Source of the DNA: Hallella multisaccharivorax DSM 17128
GTDB taxonomy: Bacteria > Bacteroidota > Bacteroidia > Bacteroidales > Bacteroidaceae
Length of the DNA: 64,000 nt
Assembly: GCF_000218235.1 (NCBI RefSeq)
Contig: NZ_GL945017.1
Location: forward strand, 2,928,422-2,992,421
Reading direction: 5' to 3'
Numbering within the stretch: position 1 is the first letter of the stretch; each line of letters begins with the position of its first letter. The position numbers and the translations under genes are program-made. The notes below the pieces were generated by a model. It was not told where the DNA came from, searched no databases, and saw only the letters and a program-made list of their open reading frames with translations. Positions 62,757 through 64,000 of the stretch are shown one piece after another.

Positions 62757-63110
62757 GTGAGAAATTTGGGCCATAAGCGGCAACTGAGTGCTTGGATTCT
62801 CTTAGGAGTATTCATCCCAATGCTCTTGTTCGCTTCTCTTCATACTCACAAACAGGAACAGGGGATGACAACGACAGAGTGCTATGCCTGTCTTCATCAC
62901 ATCCATCACAATAGTCACCTTACTTCCAACACATTCTCTATCGACCACTGCGTGCTCTGCACGTTCTTGGCCCTACCTTATGTAGCCGGAATCACCCTCG
63001 CTATCTTTGCTGTCAGTGGTTTGGCCTTTTCTCTCGGCTACAAGTCTTCTTATACCCTTTGTCTGAGGAAACAAAGGGCTTATTCTCTCCGTGCGCCACC
63101 GATGCGATAA
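62757..63110 (+). CDS. Small His/Cys-rich membrane protein upstream of a TonB receptor
   Basis: 117 residues with a GTG start. Two hydrophobic segments (about 11-26 SAWILLGVFIPMLLFA and 72-92 LALPYVAGITLAIFAVSGLAF) enclose a short loop rich in metal-binding side chains: HTH at about 29-31, CYACLHHIHHNSH at about 42-54 and HCVLC at about 64-68. This suggests binding of copper, zinc or iron between the membranes. I do not recognise the family beyond a resemblance to DUF2946-like proteins. It lies 69 bases before a TonB-dependent receptor, so it is probably part of a metal-uptake operon. Confidence 0.75.
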   Translation: MRNLGHKRQLSAWILLGVFIPMLLFASLHTHKQEQGMTTTECYACLHHIHHNSHLTSNTFSIDHCVLCTFLALPYVAGITLAIFAVSGLAFSLGYKSSYTLCLRKQRAYSLRAPPMR

Positions 63111-63179
63111 CGCCCCGTTTTTCACCCCAGTGCAGGGGACCGCCCTGCAAGCAACCAATATCACAATTATTTTTTCCTC

Positions 63180-64000
63180 ATGAACAGAATCATATTTCTT
63201 CTGCTCACGGTGCTCTTATGTATGGGTGCCGCAGCAGATACCCTGAACGGTGACAACAACCTCTCAGGAACCGTAACCGACAAGAAGAGCGGAGAGAAGC
63301 TCGTCGGTGTTTCTATTTATTTCCCCGAGCTCTCCAATGGTACGACAACTAACAAGGACGGGCATTTTGAGTTCACCCGGCTCCCGGATAAGACTACGCC
63401 CGTCCAAGTGAGCTATCTCGGCCACAAGACAATCATTGAGAACATCGACCTCTCAAAGACGCACACGCTCAACCTTAAGATGGAAGAGTCGAATGCGATG
63501 ATCAATGAGGTTGTCGTAACGGGGCTCACAGGCAAGTCTCTGATGAAGGACTCGCCCACTCCCATCTCCGTCGTCAACAAGACAATGCTTGAGGCAACGC
63601 CTTCCACGAACATCATCGATGCCCTGAGCTTCCAGCCCGGAGTCGCGCAGGTCACGACCGGAGGCGGCATCTCCAAACCGGTGGTGCGCGCCCTCGGATT
63701 CAACCGTGTCGTTGTCGTCAACGACGGCATCCGGCAGGAAGGCAACCAGTGGGGCGAGGAGCACGGCGTGGAGATCGACCCCGAGAGTGTTTCGTCGGCT
63801 GAGATCCTCAAAGGTCCCGCCTCACTGATGTTCGGCAGTGACGCAATGGGAGGAGCCATCGTCTTCCATGATGAGCCAACGGCAGCCCTCGGGACGATGG
63901 AGGCTAATGCCATGACGCAATACCAGACCAACAACGGACTCTTCGGCTACTCGGTCAACTTCAAAGGCAACGAGGACGGCATCGTATGGGACGCGCGGTG
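63180..64000 (+). CDS. TonB-dependent outer-membrane receptor (3' end outside window)
   Basis: Begins at the ATG at 63180 and stays open to the window edge, 273 residues visible. Signal peptide (IIFLLLTVLLCMGAAA), then a carboxypeptidase-like beta-sandwich (LSGTVTDKKSGEKLVGVSIY, FTRLPDKTTPVQVSYLGHK), TonB box and plug (NEVVVTGLTGKS, SVVNKTMLEATPSTNIIDAL, KGPASLMFGSDAMGGAI). There is no STN domain and no SusD visible, so it is a simple receptor for metal, siderophore or cofactor rather than a glycan transporter. The His/Cys-rich protein upstream favours a metal; this is inference. Confidence 0.93.
   Translation, partial: MNRIIFLLLTVLLCMGAAADTLNGDNNLSGTVTDKKSGEKLVGVSIYFPELSNGTTTNKDGHFEFTRLPDKTTPVQVSYLGHKTIIENIDLSKTHTLNLKMEESNAMINEVVVTGLTGKSLMKDSPTPISVVNKTMLEATPSTNIIDALSFQPGVAQVTTGGGISKPVVRALGFNRVVVVNDGIRQEGNQWGEEHGVEIDPESVSSAEILKGPASLMFGSDAMGGAIVFHDEPTAALGTMEANAMTQYQTNNGLFGYSVNFKGNEDGIVWDAR

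Overview
This window looks like a chromosome segment from a Bacteroidota member of the order Bacteroidales, most likely Prevotella in the broad sense. The evidence is: a SusC/SusD pair driven by an ECF sigma factor and FecR; a C10 (streptopain-type) protease; the order parA-parB-DUF5683-mltD-rel; a DUF4492 gene ahead of cydAB; rsfS-ftsH-cdsA; lysS-gpsA-pgi; DUF349, DUF5606 and YbbR proteins; and more than twenty promoter-like sites of the Bacteroidota type (TTTG, 19-21 bases, TAnnTTTG). Most of the window is housekeeping. Both ends cut through a gene.

Layout: 1-3.5 kb carries a cut-off membrane-anchored protein, dnaG and a SprT-like protein, all minus strand. 3.7-11.5 kb is one outer-membrane uptake locus on the minus strand: ECF sigma factor, FecR anti-sigma factor, SusC with an STN signalling domain, SusD-like lipoprotein, and an exported endonuclease/exonuclease/phosphatase enzyme. 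11.8-14.3 kb is visibly AT-rich and holds a C10 cysteine protease with a small lipoprotein that may be its inhibitor, beside tRNA-Lys. 14.9-17.7 kb is a GC-rich alpha-L-rhamnosidase gene. 18-34.8 kb holds alaS, a MerR regulator, the rel/mltD/DUF5683/parB/parA operon, divergent surE-lpxB, cytochrome bd (DUF4492-cydA-cydB), an S4-domain protein, pth and rplY. 35-40.3 kb is a plus-strand run nusB-yajC-ybbR-coaE-DUF5606, then a Nif3-like gene and a zinc-ribbon gene. 40.9-53 kb has a DnaJ/TerB protein, a tiny membrane protein, rsfS-ftsH-cdsA, tRNA-Gln, an M15 peptidase, an EVE protein, a DUF349 protein, CorA, PepD and a YbhN-type flippase-like protein. 53.1-62.7 kb holds a self-contained unit for a 30-residue membrane peptide, then lysS, gpsA, a GxxExxY protein, pgi, a HAD phosphatase, a secreted protein, mnmA and a CvfB-like protein, facing a Nudix hydrolase. 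62.7-64 kb begins a probable metal-uptake locus: a His/Cys-rich membrane protein and a TonB-dependent receptor that runs off the window.

The most unusual signals lie between genes. Three spaces carry arrays of related units with an exact 22-base period (32.8, 40.6 and 53.6 kb), and a fourth (18.0 kb) carries four CACGTG palindromes at the same pitch with a different sequence. The GxxExxY gene sits between gpsA and pgi and is enclosed by a perfect 21-base inverted repeat, like a small inserted cassette. Other items to check are the protease/lipoprotein pair next to tRNA-Lys, the 30-residue peptide unit, and two long perfect inverted repeats at gene ends (3.7 and 47.2 kb).
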